Shown: positions 17,910 through 25,908, numbered from the stretch's first letter. The stretch: 64,000 bases of DNA from Salinisphaera orenii subsp. orenii MK-B5 (GCF_003788635.1 NZ_AYKH01000042.1:62001-126000), one strand, 5' to 3'. Notes: generated by a model from the sequence alone, not told the origin. A program made the numbers and translations.

Positions 17910-18593
17910 ATGAACCCATCACTACTGCTGGTCGATGATCACGAGATCGTGCGTCGCGGATGCCGCGAACTGCTCACACACGCCGGGTACCACGTGGGCC
18001 ACGAAGCCGCCACGGGCGAGGAGGCCTGGCGATTGTTTCGAGCCCATGCACCGCGACTGGTGATACTCGACCTCTCCATGGAGCACATGGGCGGCCTGGA
18101 GATCATCCGCCGCGTGCGCGCACACCGCGGCCACACCGCCGTACTGGTGTTTACGATGCACGACGAGCCAACCTACGCCACACGTGCTCTGAAAGCCGGT
18201 GCGCTCGGCTACATCACCAAGACGAGCCCGCCGGAAAGTCTGATAGAGGGCATCGAGCGCGTTCTAGGAGGTTCCGTGTATCTCAGCCAAGATATCGCGC
18301 AGGCCATCGCGTTGAGCGAGCTCTCCATCGACGCCGGGCCGGTGGAAACGCTGTCGGCGCGGGAATTCGAAGTGTTCCAGCTGCTGGTGGAGGGTCACAG
18401 CAATCCGCGGATTGCGGCCACCCTCTCACTGTCGCACAAGTCGGTATCGAACTATGTCGTGCGCATCAAGCACAAGCTGGCCGCCGACAGCGTGGCGGAT
18501 CTCGTCCGGCTGGCGATCAATCAGGGACTGACCAAGCAGAATGTCGGCCCGCTGGTCGACGGGCCGGAATCGACGCCCCGACCGCTTGACTGA
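17910..18593 (+). CDS. LuxR/NarL-type response regulator
   Basis: A 227-residue protein. The receiver domain (1-120) has the acidic pair DD9-10 (VDDHE), phospho-acceptor Asp54 (LVILDLSMEHMGG), Thr in VFTMHDE and Lys in YITKTSPPES. The LuxR HTH is about residues 150-215 (LSAREFEVFQLLVEGHSNPRIAATLSLSHKSVSNYV). It is divergent from mxaF and the likely partner of the kinase at 4536-5885. The two-component pair frames the mxa locus, so control of methanol oxidation genes is the simplest reading. Confidence 0.92.
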   Translation: MNPSLLLVDDHEIVRRGCRELLTHAGYHVGHEAATGEEAWRLFRAHAPRLVILDLSMEHMGGLEIIRRVRAHRGHTAVLVFTMHDEPTYATRALKAGALGYITKTSPPESLIEGIERVLGGSVYLSQDIAQAIALSELSIDAGPVETLSAREFEVFQLLVEGHSNPRIAATLSLSHKSVSNYVVRIKHKLAADSVADLVRLAINQGLTKQNVGPLVDGPESTPRPLD

Positions 18594-18652
18594 CCCCGCC
18601 GCTGCCCCAATGCTTCACCACACACTGGTTTCCCATCGCAGGCCCGGGTGTC

Positions 18653-19072
18653 ATGGACCCACAGATCGAGCAACTCAAGACCACCTTCGAGATGCTGCCG
18701 GACTGGGAGGAGCGCTATCGCTTCATCATCGATCTTGGCCGCAAGCTCGAGCCGCTCGCCGACGAGGAGCGCACCGAGGCCACCCGCGTGCGTGGCTGCA
18801 TGAGCCAGGTCTGGCTGGTCGCCGACGAGGCCGATGACAGCGGCGCGCTGCGGTTCCGCGGCGACTCGGATGCCCACATCGTGCGCGGCCTGATCGGCGT
18901 GCTGCTGATGATCTATTCCGACAAGACGCCGCGGCAGATCGTGGATACCGACATCAATGCGCTGTTCGCCGATCTCAATCTCGAGCAGCACATCACCATG
19001 AACCGCCGAAACGGCCTCTATTCCATGGTCGAGACCATCCAGCGGCATGCCAGTCAACGCCTCGACGCCTAG
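18653..19072 (+). CDS. sufE: SufE sulfur-acceptor protein
   Basis: A 139-residue SufE-fold protein with the active Cys49 in the conserved loop TRVRGCMSQVWL and the family ends FEMLPDWEERYRFIIDLG and RRNGLYSMVETIQ. It accepts persulfide sulfur from the cysteine desulfurase SufS for Fe-S cluster assembly. No suf operon is in the window, so this copy is isolated. Confidence 0.95.
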   Translation: MDPQIEQLKTTFEMLPDWEERYRFIIDLGRKLEPLADEERTEATRVRGCMSQVWLVADEADDSGALRFRGDSDAHIVRGLIGVLLMIYSDKTPRQIVDTDINALFADLNLEQHITMNRRNGLYSMVETIQRHASQRLDA

Positions 19073-19190
19073 CATTACACCCCTAGAGCACGGCCCGGCA
19101 CGGCCATTGCAATGCATTTTCGGTTGACAGTCCGGCATGGAAAAGCCAAATTGTCGGATTAGCCGCTAAAGTTTCGCATAGCAGAATAAA

Positions 19191-19991
19191 ATGAAAGAAC
19201 ATCCCGACCAGCCGGCCGGTGCCGAGAAAGACCGGAAATTCGTCACCGCCCTGGCCCGCGGGCTGGACGTGCTGCGCGCGTTCGAGCCACGCGACAACCT
19301 GCTGGGCAATCAGGAGATCGCGCGCCGAACGGGCCTGCCGAAGCCGACGGTCACGCGGTTGACCTATACCCTGACCAAGCTCGGTTATCTGTCCTACAAC
19401 AAGGAACTGGAGCGCTACCAGCTCGGCATGGGCGTGCTGGCGCTGGGCTACGCGACCCTGGCCAACTTCGGCATCCGCCAGATCGCCCGCCCCTACATGC
19501 AGGATCTGGCCGAGGAGGTGAACGCCTCGGTCGCGCTGGGGGCGCGCGAACGGCTGTCGATGATGTATCTCGACCATCGCCGCGCCAGCGGCGAAGTCAC
19601 GCTGCGTCTCGATATCGGCTCTCGCATTCCGCTGGCCACCACGGCCATGGGACGCGCCTTTCTCGCCGCGCTTCCGGAAGTCGAGCGCGGCTATCTCATG
19701 ACCCATCTGGAAAAACGCACGGGGCCGGAGAAATGGCCGGCAGTTCGGCGCGGTATCGAGACCGCCTGCGAGCAGTACGCCACCCACGGTTTCGTGACCA
19801 CGGTCGGCGACTGGGAAAAGGAAGTGAACGCGGTCGGGGTTCCGTTGATTGAAACAACCAACGGCGACGTCTTCGCCTTCAACTGCGGTGCGCCCTCCTT
19901 CCTGCTCGCCCCCGATCGGCTGGAAAGCGAGGTCGGCCCGCGGCTGAAGTATCTGGTGCAGAACGTTCAGGCCGCCATCAGCCGGATCTGA
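19191..19991 (+). CDS. IclR-family transcriptional regulator
   Basis: A 266-residue protein: winged HTH (about 15-75, FVTALARGLDVLRAFEPRDNLLGNQEIARRTGLPKPTVTRLTYTL) and IclR effector domain (about 90-262). A TTGACA box at 19124-19129 lies 62 bp upstream but its -10 partner is weak, and no clear ribosome site precedes ATG 19191. It is convergent with the lactate monooxygenase-like gene; the target is unknown. Confidence 0.93.
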   Translation: MKEHPDQPAGAEKDRKFVTALARGLDVLRAFEPRDNLLGNQEIARRTGLPKPTVTRLTYTLTKLGYLSYNKELERYQLGMGVLALGYATLANFGIRQIARPYMQDLAEEVNASVALGARERLSMMYLDHRRASGEVTLRLDIGSRIPLATTAMGRAFLAALPEVERGYLMTHLEKRTGPEKWPAVRRGIETACEQYATHGFVTTVGDWEKEVNAVGVPLIETTNGDVFAFNCGAPSFLLAPDRLESEVGPRLKYLVQNVQAAISRI

Positions 19992-20002
19992 CGCGCCGTC
20001 GG

Positions 20003-20044
20003 CAGCCGTTCGCGGGGCGTCTACATCCCCGCGGGCAACGGCTG
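20003..20044. terminator. Long hairpin at the convergent ends of the IclR and flavoprotein genes
   Basis: Arms 20003-20017 and 20027-20044 pair as CAGCCGTT/AACGGCTG (8 bp) plus CGCGGGG/CCCCGCG (7 bp), with a 3-nt bulge and a 9-nt loop. It covers the stop codon of the flavoprotein gene (20021-20023, inside the loop) and starts 12 bp after the IclR stop. It could act as a bidirectional terminator or mRNA 3-prime stabiliser, but there is no U-tract. Confidence 0.45.
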
Positions 20045-21196
20045 CTGCAGTGACCGACGGCTCATGTCGTCGAGACGCGCCACCCCGGACAGCGCCATGG
20101 AGAGGTCAGTGTCGGCCAGCAGACGCCGCAGCACTTCCTCGACACCGGCCGCGCCGTCACAGGCCAGCCCCCAGGCGTAGGGGCGCCCGACCAGCACCGC
20201 ATCAGCGCCCAGCGCGATCGCCTTGAGGACGTCGGCGCCGCGGCGGATACCGCTGTCGAAGAGCACGTCGATCTGGTCACCGACCGCATCGACCACGCCC
20301 GCCAGCGCGTCGATCGCGGCGATGCTGCCGTCGACCTGGCGGCCGCCGTGATTGGACACGATCACGCCGTCCATGCCGGCCGCACGCGCGGCGAGCGCGT
20401 CCTCCGGATGGAGCACGCCCTTGAGCACCAGCGGCAGATCGGTGGCCGCGCGCAGGCGGGCGAGATCCTCCCAGGTGCGTGCGGGCGCGGCGAACACGTT
20501 CGACCAGTGCTTGACCGCCGCCCGCATATCGGCTTCCGGCGGCTGTTCCAGCCCGGCCCGGAAGACCGGATCACTGAAGTAGTTCGCCAGGCCCTGCCCC
20601 TGCAGGAACGGCAGATACGCGCCCTCGAGATCGCGTTCGCGCCAGGCCAGCATCTTGGTGTCGAGCGTGATCACGATCGCCTCGTAGCCCGCCGCCTCGG
20701 CGCGCTGGACCAGGCTGGTGGCCAGGGCGTCGTCGTTGGGCCAGTAGAGCTGGTACCAGCCGCTGGTCGCACCGAGCGCCGAACGGACCTCCTCCAGCGC
20801 GAACGAGGACACGGTGGACAGGATCATCGGCACGTCGACGGCCGCGGCGGCCTCGGCCACCGCCAGCTCGGCCCGCTCGTGGATGATCTCCTGCACGCCG
20901 AGCGGCGCGATCATCAGCGGCGTCGGCTGACGCTTGCCCAGCACGGTGCGGCCGAGATCGCGCACGCTGATGTCGGTGAGCATGCGCGGGACCAGCCGAT
21001 AGCGGTCGAAGGCGTCCCGATTGGCAGTCATCGAAGATTCGCCGGCGCCCCCAGCGACGTACCAGTAGGCCTCGTCGGACAGCATCTGGCGGGCGCGCGC
21101 CTCGAGATCGACGTAGCGCAGCGGCAGATCGGGGCGACGGCCCTTCAGGCCGCCGGCGTAGATGCTCAGCTGATGGTTGCCATATGGGGTGGTCAA
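20021..21196 (-). CDS. FMN-dependent alpha-hydroxy acid oxidase, lactate 2-monooxygenase-like
   Basis: A 391-residue TIM-barrel flavoprotein with catalytic His283 in SNHGGRQVDG, the phosphate-binding segment LFDSGIRRGADVLKALALGA-like (IRRGADVLKAIALGADAVLVGRP) and YWYVAGGAGE near the N-terminus. The N-terminal pattern (YGNHQLSIYAGGL, LPLRYVDLEARARQ) is closer to lactate 2-monooxygenase than to LldD. The substrate is an L-2-hydroxy acid, but which one is not determined. TTG 21196 is chosen because GAGGAG sits 8 nt upstream; no suitable ATG exists before the conserved N-terminus. Confidence 0.85.
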   Translation of the reverse strand: MTTPYGNHQLSIYAGGLKGRRPDLPLRYVDLEARARQMLSDEAYWYVAGGAGESSMTANRDAFDRYRLVPRMLTDISVRDLGRTVLGKRQPTPLMIAPLGVQEIIHERAELAVAEAAAAVDVPMILSTVSSFALEEVRSALGATSGWYQLYWPNDDALATSLVQRAEAAGYEAIVITLDTKMLAWRERDLEGAYLPFLQGQGLANYFSDPVFRAGLEQPPEADMRAAVKHWSNVFAAPARTWEDLARLRAATDLPLVLKGVLHPEDALAARAAGMDGVIVSNHGGRQVDGSIAAIDALAGVVDAVGDQIDVLFDSGIRRGADVLKAIALGADAVLVGRPYAWGLACDGAAGVEEVLRRLLADTDLSMALSGVARLDDMSRRSLQQPLPAGM

Positions 21197-21326
21197 GACC
21201 GGTCTCCTCGCACGATGCCAAGTGCCCGCCGCCGGCCGACGGACGGGGCCGGCCGACGCGGGGCCGGCCGGAATCAGAACAGCATCGCGGCCCCGGCGCA
21301 ACCCGGGCGGGGCCGCGCGGCGGCGA

Positions 21327-21863
21327 TCATTCCAGACCGTAGCGCTTGCGACCGCCCTCCTTGTTCCAGGGACGATCGTTGGAGGAGTCGCTCTTCATGA
21401 CCGCGTCCCGATTGGGCGCCCTGGCCTCGGTCTTGGGCCCGGCGTCCGACTGCGGCGCGTCGGTCGCCGCGCGGCTGTCGCCCGCGGCCGCCGCCGGCTT
21501 GTCCTCGCGTCCGGCGGCCGATTCCCCGGATGCCCCGCTGTCCTCGTCCCGGGTGATCGCCTCGGGCCGCGGCGGCGGCGTGACCTGACGCTCGGGATGG
21601 ATGTCGGCCAGCTTCTCCGCACCCTCGGCCATGTGCTGATACATGTCGCGATAGTCCTCGACCATCCGCGACATGATCGCCGAGGTCTGTTCGAAGTGCT
21701 CGCGCACGTCGTTCTTGTAGCTGTCGTGCTTTTCCTGGGCCTCGCGCATGGCGACCGATTTCTTGCCGCCGAAACGGCTGCCCAGAAAATAACCGACCAG
21801 CAGGGCGACGACCGCGCAGGCGACGACGATCAGAACCAGTGCGACAGGACTCAGGTTGACCAT
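21327..21863 (-). CDS. zapG: ZapG/YhcB-family (DUF1043) envelope protein
   Basis: A 178-residue protein with one N-terminal membrane helix (VALVLIVVACAVVALLVGYFLGSRF), a coiled-coil segment (about 35-85, YKNDVREHFEQTSAIMSRMVEDYRDMYQHMAEGAEKL) and a disordered Pro/Ala/Glu-rich tail. This is the DUF1043 layout known from gammaproteobacterial YhcB/ZapG, linked to cell division and envelope growth. ATG 21863 has GGAG upstream. DUF1043 is largely confined to gammaproteobacteria, which supports the taxonomic placement. Confidence 0.88.
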   Translation of the reverse strand: MVNLSPVALVLIVVACAVVALLVGYFLGSRFGGKKSVAMREAQEKHDSYKNDVREHFEQTSAIMSRMVEDYRDMYQHMAEGAEKLADIHPERQVTPPPRPEAITRDEDSGASGESAAGREDKPAAAAGDSRAATDAPQSDAGPKTEARAPNRDAVMKSDSSNDRPWNKEGGRKRYGLE

Positions 21864-22032
21864 GGATGCGTAACTCCGTCTCGAACAGGCGTGTGATTCC
21901 GGCCCATACTGTGCGGTCGGCCGCTGCGCGGCAAGTCGACCATCGACGCAGGCGCGCGCGGTCGCCGTGTCCGGTCGTACAAAGCCCGGCCGGGAACGGC
22001 TGGGACGCGATCGCGACTTTACGGCTCCGGCA

Positions 22033-22047
22033 TGAATACGGTATACA
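22033..22047. promoter_or_regulatory. Palindromic operator, site 1
   Basis: TGAATAC-G-GTATACA, one mismatch from the perfect palindrome at 59010-59024. It lies 72 bp upstream of the thiolase-like gene at 22120, and its flank ATACAGTC resembles the other four sites. Confidence 0.6.
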
Positions 22048-22119
22048 GTCGACTCGCACACGCCGAGCCGCGCGATCCGTTCGCGCGCTCGCGCCCACCG
22101 AGAGCAAGGCAGACATCGC

Positions 22120-23286
22120 ATGACACGAGAGGTAGTGATCGCCGGCATTTCCGAAGCCGGCCTCGACAAGGGCGTGTTCGCCGAGCCGGTCTCCGTACTC
22201 GACGTCCAGGCCCAATGCGCCACCCGCGCGGTCGCCGACGCCGGCCTGACCATGGCCGATGTGGACGGCGTACTGACCGCCGGCCTCTGGGGCATGCCCG
22301 GCGCGGGCACTTTGATGCCACTGTCGGTGGTCGAGCACCTGGGCATCAAGCCGCGGTTCATCGACGGCACCAACATCGGCGGCTCGGCCTTCGACGCCCA
22401 TGTGGCCCATGCCGCCATGGCGATCGAACGCGGCTACTGCGACGTGGCCGTCATCACTTATGCCAGCGACCAGCGCAGCGCCTCCGGGCGCAATCTGGCC
22501 GGCAAGCCGCCGCATCTGAACATGCAGTTCGACTCGCCCTTCGGCCTGCTCACCCCCATCGGCAGCTACGCGCTGGCCGCGCATCGCCACATGCACGAAT
22601 ACGGCACGACCTCCGAGCAGCTCGCCGAGATCGCGGTGGCCGCGCGGCGCTGGGCCCAGCTCAACCCGGCCGCCACGAAGCGCGACGAGCTGAGCGTCGA
22701 CGACGTGCTGGACAGCGCGATGATCAGCGACCCGCTGCACAAGCTCGACGCCTGTCTGGTCACCGACGGCGGCGGCGCCGTGGTCGTGACCACGCCCGAA
22801 AAACTCGGCACCGACGCCCGCAAGAAAGCGGTCTATGTGCGCGGCTACGGCGAATCGGTCTCGCACTGGACCATCAACAGCATGCCGGATCTGACCACCA
22901 CGCCCGCGGCCCACAGCGGCCCCGCGGCGATGCGGATGGCCGGGGTGAGCCACGACGATTTCGACGTGGTCCAGATCTACGATTCGTTCACCATCACCGT
23001 GCTGCTCACGCTCGAGGCACTGGGTTTCTGCAAGCCCGGCGAAGGCGGCGAGTTCGTCTCCGGCGGCCGCATCGCACCCGGCGGCGCCTTCCCCATGAAC
23101 ACCAGCGGCGGCGGCCTGTCGTGCTCGCATCCCGGCATGTACGGCATGTTCCTGCTGTTCGAAGCGGTCCGTCAGCTGCGCGGCGATGCCGGCGAACGCC
23201 AGCTGGACAAAGCCACCACCGCGCTGGTCAACGGCACCGGCGGCGGCCTGTCGAGCACCGCGACCTGCGTGCTGAGCAACCGCTAA
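22120..23286 (+). CDS. Thiolase-like protein without the nucleophilic cysteine (Ltp/aldolase type)
   Basis: A 388-residue thiolase-fold protein. Where thiolases carry the nucleophilic Cys, this has TNIGGSAFDAH (Gly87-Gly88-Ser89), so Claisen thiolysis is unlikely. Tyr287 in QIYDSFTI, Tyr341 in HPGMYGM and the C-terminal GGGLSCSHPG match the lipid-transfer-protein thiolase-like group. Some members (Ltp2 with the DUF35 protein ChsH2) are retro-aldolases cleaving 3-hydroxy-acyl-CoA side chains. A DUF35 gene follows after 11 bp, which supports that comparison. The actual substrate is unknown. Operator site 1 lies upstream. Confidence 0.88.
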   Translation: MTREVVIAGISEAGLDKGVFAEPVSVLDVQAQCATRAVADAGLTMADVDGVLTAGLWGMPGAGTLMPLSVVEHLGIKPRFIDGTNIGGSAFDAHVAHAAMAIERGYCDVAVITYASDQRSASGRNLAGKPPHLNMQFDSPFGLLTPIGSYALAAHRHMHEYGTTSEQLAEIAVAARRWAQLNPAATKRDELSVDDVLDSAMISDPLHKLDACLVTDGGGAVVVTTPEKLGTDARKKAVYVRGYGESVSHWTINSMPDLTTTPAAHSGPAAMRMAGVSHDDFDVVQIYDSFTITVLLTLEALGFCKPGEGGEFVSGGRIAPGGAFPMNTSGGGLSCSHPGMYGMFLLFEAVRQLRGDAGERQLDKATTALVNGTGGGLSSTATCVLSNR

Positions 23287-23297
23287 GGAGCATCGAG

Positions 23298-23717
23298 ATG
23301 AGTCAGGACGCATCCACCCCGAGCCGCCCGGTCCCGATCACCGATCCGGCGACCGCGCCGTTCTGGAAGGCCGCCAGCCAGGGCGAGCTATCGCTGCCGC
23401 GCTGCGAGGACTGCCGGCGCGTGCACTATTATCCACGCGCCGTCTGCCCGCACTGCAGCAGCGAATCGCTGTCCTGGGAGACCCTCAGCGGGCGCGGCAC
23501 CATCTATTCCTGGACCGTTTCGCGCCGCCCGGCGGGCGCCGGCTTCAAGCCGTACGTGCCCTACGTGGTCGCGCTGATCGACCTCGACGAGGGCGCGCGC
23601 ATGCTCTCGAACGTCCGCACCGACGATGTCGACAGCGTGGCCATCGGCCAGGCCGTGCGCGTGGATTTCGAGGACATGGCCGAGGACATCGCACTCCCCG
23701 TCTTCCGCCCGGCCTGA
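23298..23717 (+). CDS. Zn-ribbon and OB-fold protein (DUF35), partner of the thiolase-like enzyme
   Basis: A 139-residue protein with a four-Cys zinc ribbon (Cys36, Cys39, Cys50, Cys53 in LPRCEDCR...AVCPHC) and an OB fold starting GRGTIYSWTVSRRP. DUF35 proteins act as obligate partners of thiolase-like enzymes. TAAGGAG lies before ATG 23298, right after the stop of the thiolase-like gene, so the two form one operon. Confidence 0.93.
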   Translation: MSQDASTPSRPVPITDPATAPFWKAASQGELSLPRCEDCRRVHYYPRAVCPHCSSESLSWETLSGRGTIYSWTVSRRPAGAGFKPYVPYVVALIDLDEGARMLSNVRTDDVDSVAIGQAVRVDFEDMAEDIALPVFRPA

Positions 23718-23740
23718 GCGATCGACACGCGGCCGCCGCG

Positions 23741-23949
23741 TCGTGGCGTGCCACGACCCAGGCTTGCAACGCCGCCGGGCGCCCCTAGTCGTTTTTATGG
23801 GCGGCCCAACCCTTCGGGACAATCGCTGTTGTGCGGCAATCCAGCGTTGTAGCACGCTGGTGCAGAATGACTGCACGGCGCGCACTACGCCTCGTCTTGC
23901 CGCACAACAGCGATTGGCGCGGGCTCGCATGAAGTGCTAACAGGCCCTA
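23741..23949 (+). repeat. Dispersed intergenic repeat, copy B, with internal 20-bp inverted repeat
   Basis: Related to copies A and C through the TGGCGYGCCAC palindrome, the GGGCGGCCCAACCC block, GTGCGGCAATCCAGCGTTGT (23831-23850), AGAATGACTGCACGGCG and GGGCTCGCATGAAG. It ends at the TAG stop of the enoyl-CoA hydratase gene (GGCC-CTA, 23943-23949). Unlike the other copies, the ATAGTCAATTTCAGAAAG segment is replaced by an inverted copy of its own left part: 23820-23839 and 23897-23916 are perfectly complementary over 20 bp. Confidence 0.85.
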
Positions 23950-24738
23950 GTCTTCGCGCGCCGGCCACTCGAACGCCGGCGGGCGTTTGTCCAGAAAGGC
24001 GTCGACCGCGTCGCCGTGTTCGGGCGTGGCGAAGGCCACGCTCTGGCTGGTCAGCTCCATGTCGAGCATGGTCCTGAAGTCGTTGAGCTGCGAGACGTTG
24101 AGCGCGCGCTTGCTGAGCATGAACGCGGTCGGCGAGGCCGCCGCCAGGCTCGTGGCGATGGCCCGGGCCCGATCCGGCAGCGCCTCGGCCTCGACCGCCT
24201 CCAGCGCGATCCCCAGCGACACCGCCTCGTCGGCCGCGACGGTGCGCGCCGAGTAGATGATCTCCTTGGCGCGCTGCAGGCCGACGATGCGCGGCAGGGT
24301 GTAGAGCGCGCCGAAGTCGGGCACCAGCCCGATCTTCATGAACGCCATCGAGAACTTCGCCCGGGTGCTCGCGATCACCAGGTCGGCGGCCAGGGCCAGA
24401 CCGAAGCCGGCACCGAAGGCCGCACCGTCGACCGCGGCGATGACCGGCTTGTCGAGATGCACGAGCTGCTCCAGCCAGCGGTGATGAAAGCGCATTCGCG
24501 CCTGACGCGCGGCCGGATCGTCGCGGTTGGCCAGCATGGCCTTGATGTCGCCGCCGGCACAGAAGGCCCCGGCCGCGCCGGTGATCACCAGGGCGCGTAT
24601 GTTGTCGTCGTCGCGTACCGTGGCCACGGCCTCGGCGAGCTCGCCGGTCATCGCGCCGTTGATGGCGTTCTTCTGCTGCGGCCGGTCGAGGGTGATCGTC
24701 GCCACGCCGGCTGCGACGTCGAATCGAATCGTCTCCAT
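23947..24738 (-). CDS. Enoyl-CoA hydratase/isomerase family protein
   Basis: A 263-residue crotonase-fold enzyme with the oxyanion-hole motif AGAFCAGGDIKAM and AAVDGAAFGAGFGLALAADLVIA. FMKIGLVPDFGALYTLPRIVG is closer to PaaG-type isomerase/hydratases than to classical FadB, because Asp stands where Glu-Gly is usual. It converts an unsaturated acyl-CoA in the catabolic cluster. It follows the citrate-synthase-like gene by 55 bp, and its TAG stop coincides with the end of repeat copy B. Confidence 0.9.
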   Translation of the reverse strand: METIRFDVAAGVATITLDRPQQKNAINGAMTGELAEAVATVRDDDNIRALVITGAAGAFCAGGDIKAMLANRDDPAARQARMRFHHRWLEQLVHLDKPVIAAVDGAAFGAGFGLALAADLVIASTRAKFSMAFMKIGLVPDFGALYTLPRIVGLQRAKEIIYSARTVAADEAVSLGIALEAVEAEALPDRARAIATSLAAASPTAFMLSKRALNVSQLNDFRTMLDMELTSQSVAFATPEHGDAVDAFLDKRPPAFEWPARED

Positions 24739-24793
24739 CGCTGTCTCCTTTTCGGATGCAGCGGGCGCGGCATTCCGCGCCCGCCGCGGGGGC

Positions 24794-25579
24794 TCACTCG
24801 GGGCGGATGTGGGCGGTCGCCTCGTCCTCGATCCGCTGCCAGATCTCCACGCCCATGGGATTTTCCGACTCCTCGAGGATGTGGCCGACCAGCCCGATGG
24901 CGCGCGCCATCACGCCGAAGCCGCGCACGATATGGCCGGGGAAACCGAATTCGCAGCAGATCGCCCCGATCGCGCCGGTGGCGTTGATCGGCAGCTGCTT
25001 GCCCGAGGCCGCTTCGGCCTCGACCTGGATCCTGCCCATGAGCTCGACATAGCGTCCGGCCATGCCGTTGTCCTCGGCAATGGCGAACAGCCGCGGGGTG
25101 CGCGGGTCCACCGGCTTGTGCAGCGGGTGCCCCAGACCGGGAATGATCTGCTTGCGCGCGCGGTAATCGGCCACCGTCTGCTTCGCGATCGCGTCCAGGT
25201 CGGCATCCGCCGGCGCATCCGTGGGCAGCACCTCGTAGAGCATCTTCGCGGCACCTTCCATGCTGCCCACGAAGACCGTGCCCAGCCCGCACAGGCCGGC
25301 GGCGACCGCGGCCTGCAGCGACTCCGGCGCGCCGGCATAGGTCAACCGCGCGGCCAGTGCGGAGGGGGTGATCCCATGCTCGACGAGCGTGATGACGATC
25401 GCGTTGAAGACACGCGACTCGGCCTCGGTCGGCGTCTTTCCGGTGAGCTGCAGGTAGGCCAGATCGCCCAGGTTGAAATGCCCGAGGATCTCGTCGGGCA
25501 GGCTCTTGCCGCGCACCTCGATGCGGTCGCGGGTGCTCCAGGCGATGTCGGAACGAATGGGTCTGGGTTCACGGCTCAT
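24794..25579 (-). CDS. Short citrate-synthase-fold lyase, citryl-CoA lyase-like
   Basis: A 261-residue protein with the citrate synthase catalytic region only. It has GLGHPLHKPVDPRTPRLFAIA (with the active His), AVAAGLCGLGTVFVGSMEGAAKMLYE, and GAICCEFGFPGHIVRGFGVMARAIGLVGHILEE. The length matches stand-alone citryl-CoA lyases rather than the roughly 430-residue citrate synthase. In this cluster a retro-Claisen cleavage of a citryl-CoA-like or citramalyl-type CoA ester is plausible; the substrate is inferred. Repeat copy C separates it from the upstream thioesterase gene. Confidence 0.82.
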   Translation of the reverse strand: MSREPRPIRSDIAWSTRDRIEVRGKSLPDEILGHFNLGDLAYLQLTGKTPTEAESRVFNAIVITLVEHGITPSALAARLTYAGAPESLQAAVAAGLCGLGTVFVGSMEGAAKMLYEVLPTDAPADADLDAIAKQTVADYRARKQIIPGLGHPLHKPVDPRTPRLFAIAEDNGMAGRYVELMGRIQVEAEAASGKQLPINATGAIGAICCEFGFPGHIVRGFGVMARAIGLVGHILEESENPMGVEIWQRIEDEATAHIRPE

Positions 25580-25654
25580 GGGTTGTCCTCGATGTGAGCA
25601 AATGAAGGTTCCGGGGTTGGTCGAAACGTGTTGCGAACGCGGCGCCGGGCCCCG

Positions 25655-25908
25655 CGCATCGCGTGCCGCGAGACGCGAATCGTCGATCGTGGCGCGCCAC
25701 GCTCAGGGCTGCACCGCCCTGGGCCGTTCACGGTCAATATCCATGGGCGGCCCCGCCGTCCGGGCCCTGCGCCGTTGTGCGGCGATCCAGCGTTGTCGCA
25801 CGCTCGTGCCGTGTGACTGCGCGACGCGTACGACGGATCGTCTTCCGCCCACAGTCAATTTTCAGAAAGACCCTGGGGCGAGCTTGCATGACGTGTCGAC
25901 GGGCCCTA
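25655..25908 (+). repeat. Dispersed intergenic repeat, copy C
   Basis: Same element as copies A and B: GATCGTGGCGCGCCACG (25685-25701), GGGCGGCCCCGCC, GTGCGGCGATCCAGCGTTGT (25777-25796), a CAGTCAATTTTCAGAAAG segment (about 25851-25869) and GAGCTTGCATGACG. It ends GGCC-CTA at the TAG stop of the thioesterase gene (25906-25908). It fills the gap between two genes of the same leftward cluster, so it probably disturbs or processes that transcript. The outer boundary near 25655 is approximate. Confidence 0.82.

Noticed and set aside
18629-18637. Third copy of TTTCCCATC, upstream of sufE
   Set aside because: A single isolated 9-mer is expected by chance about this often in 64 kb and it lacks a tandem partner.
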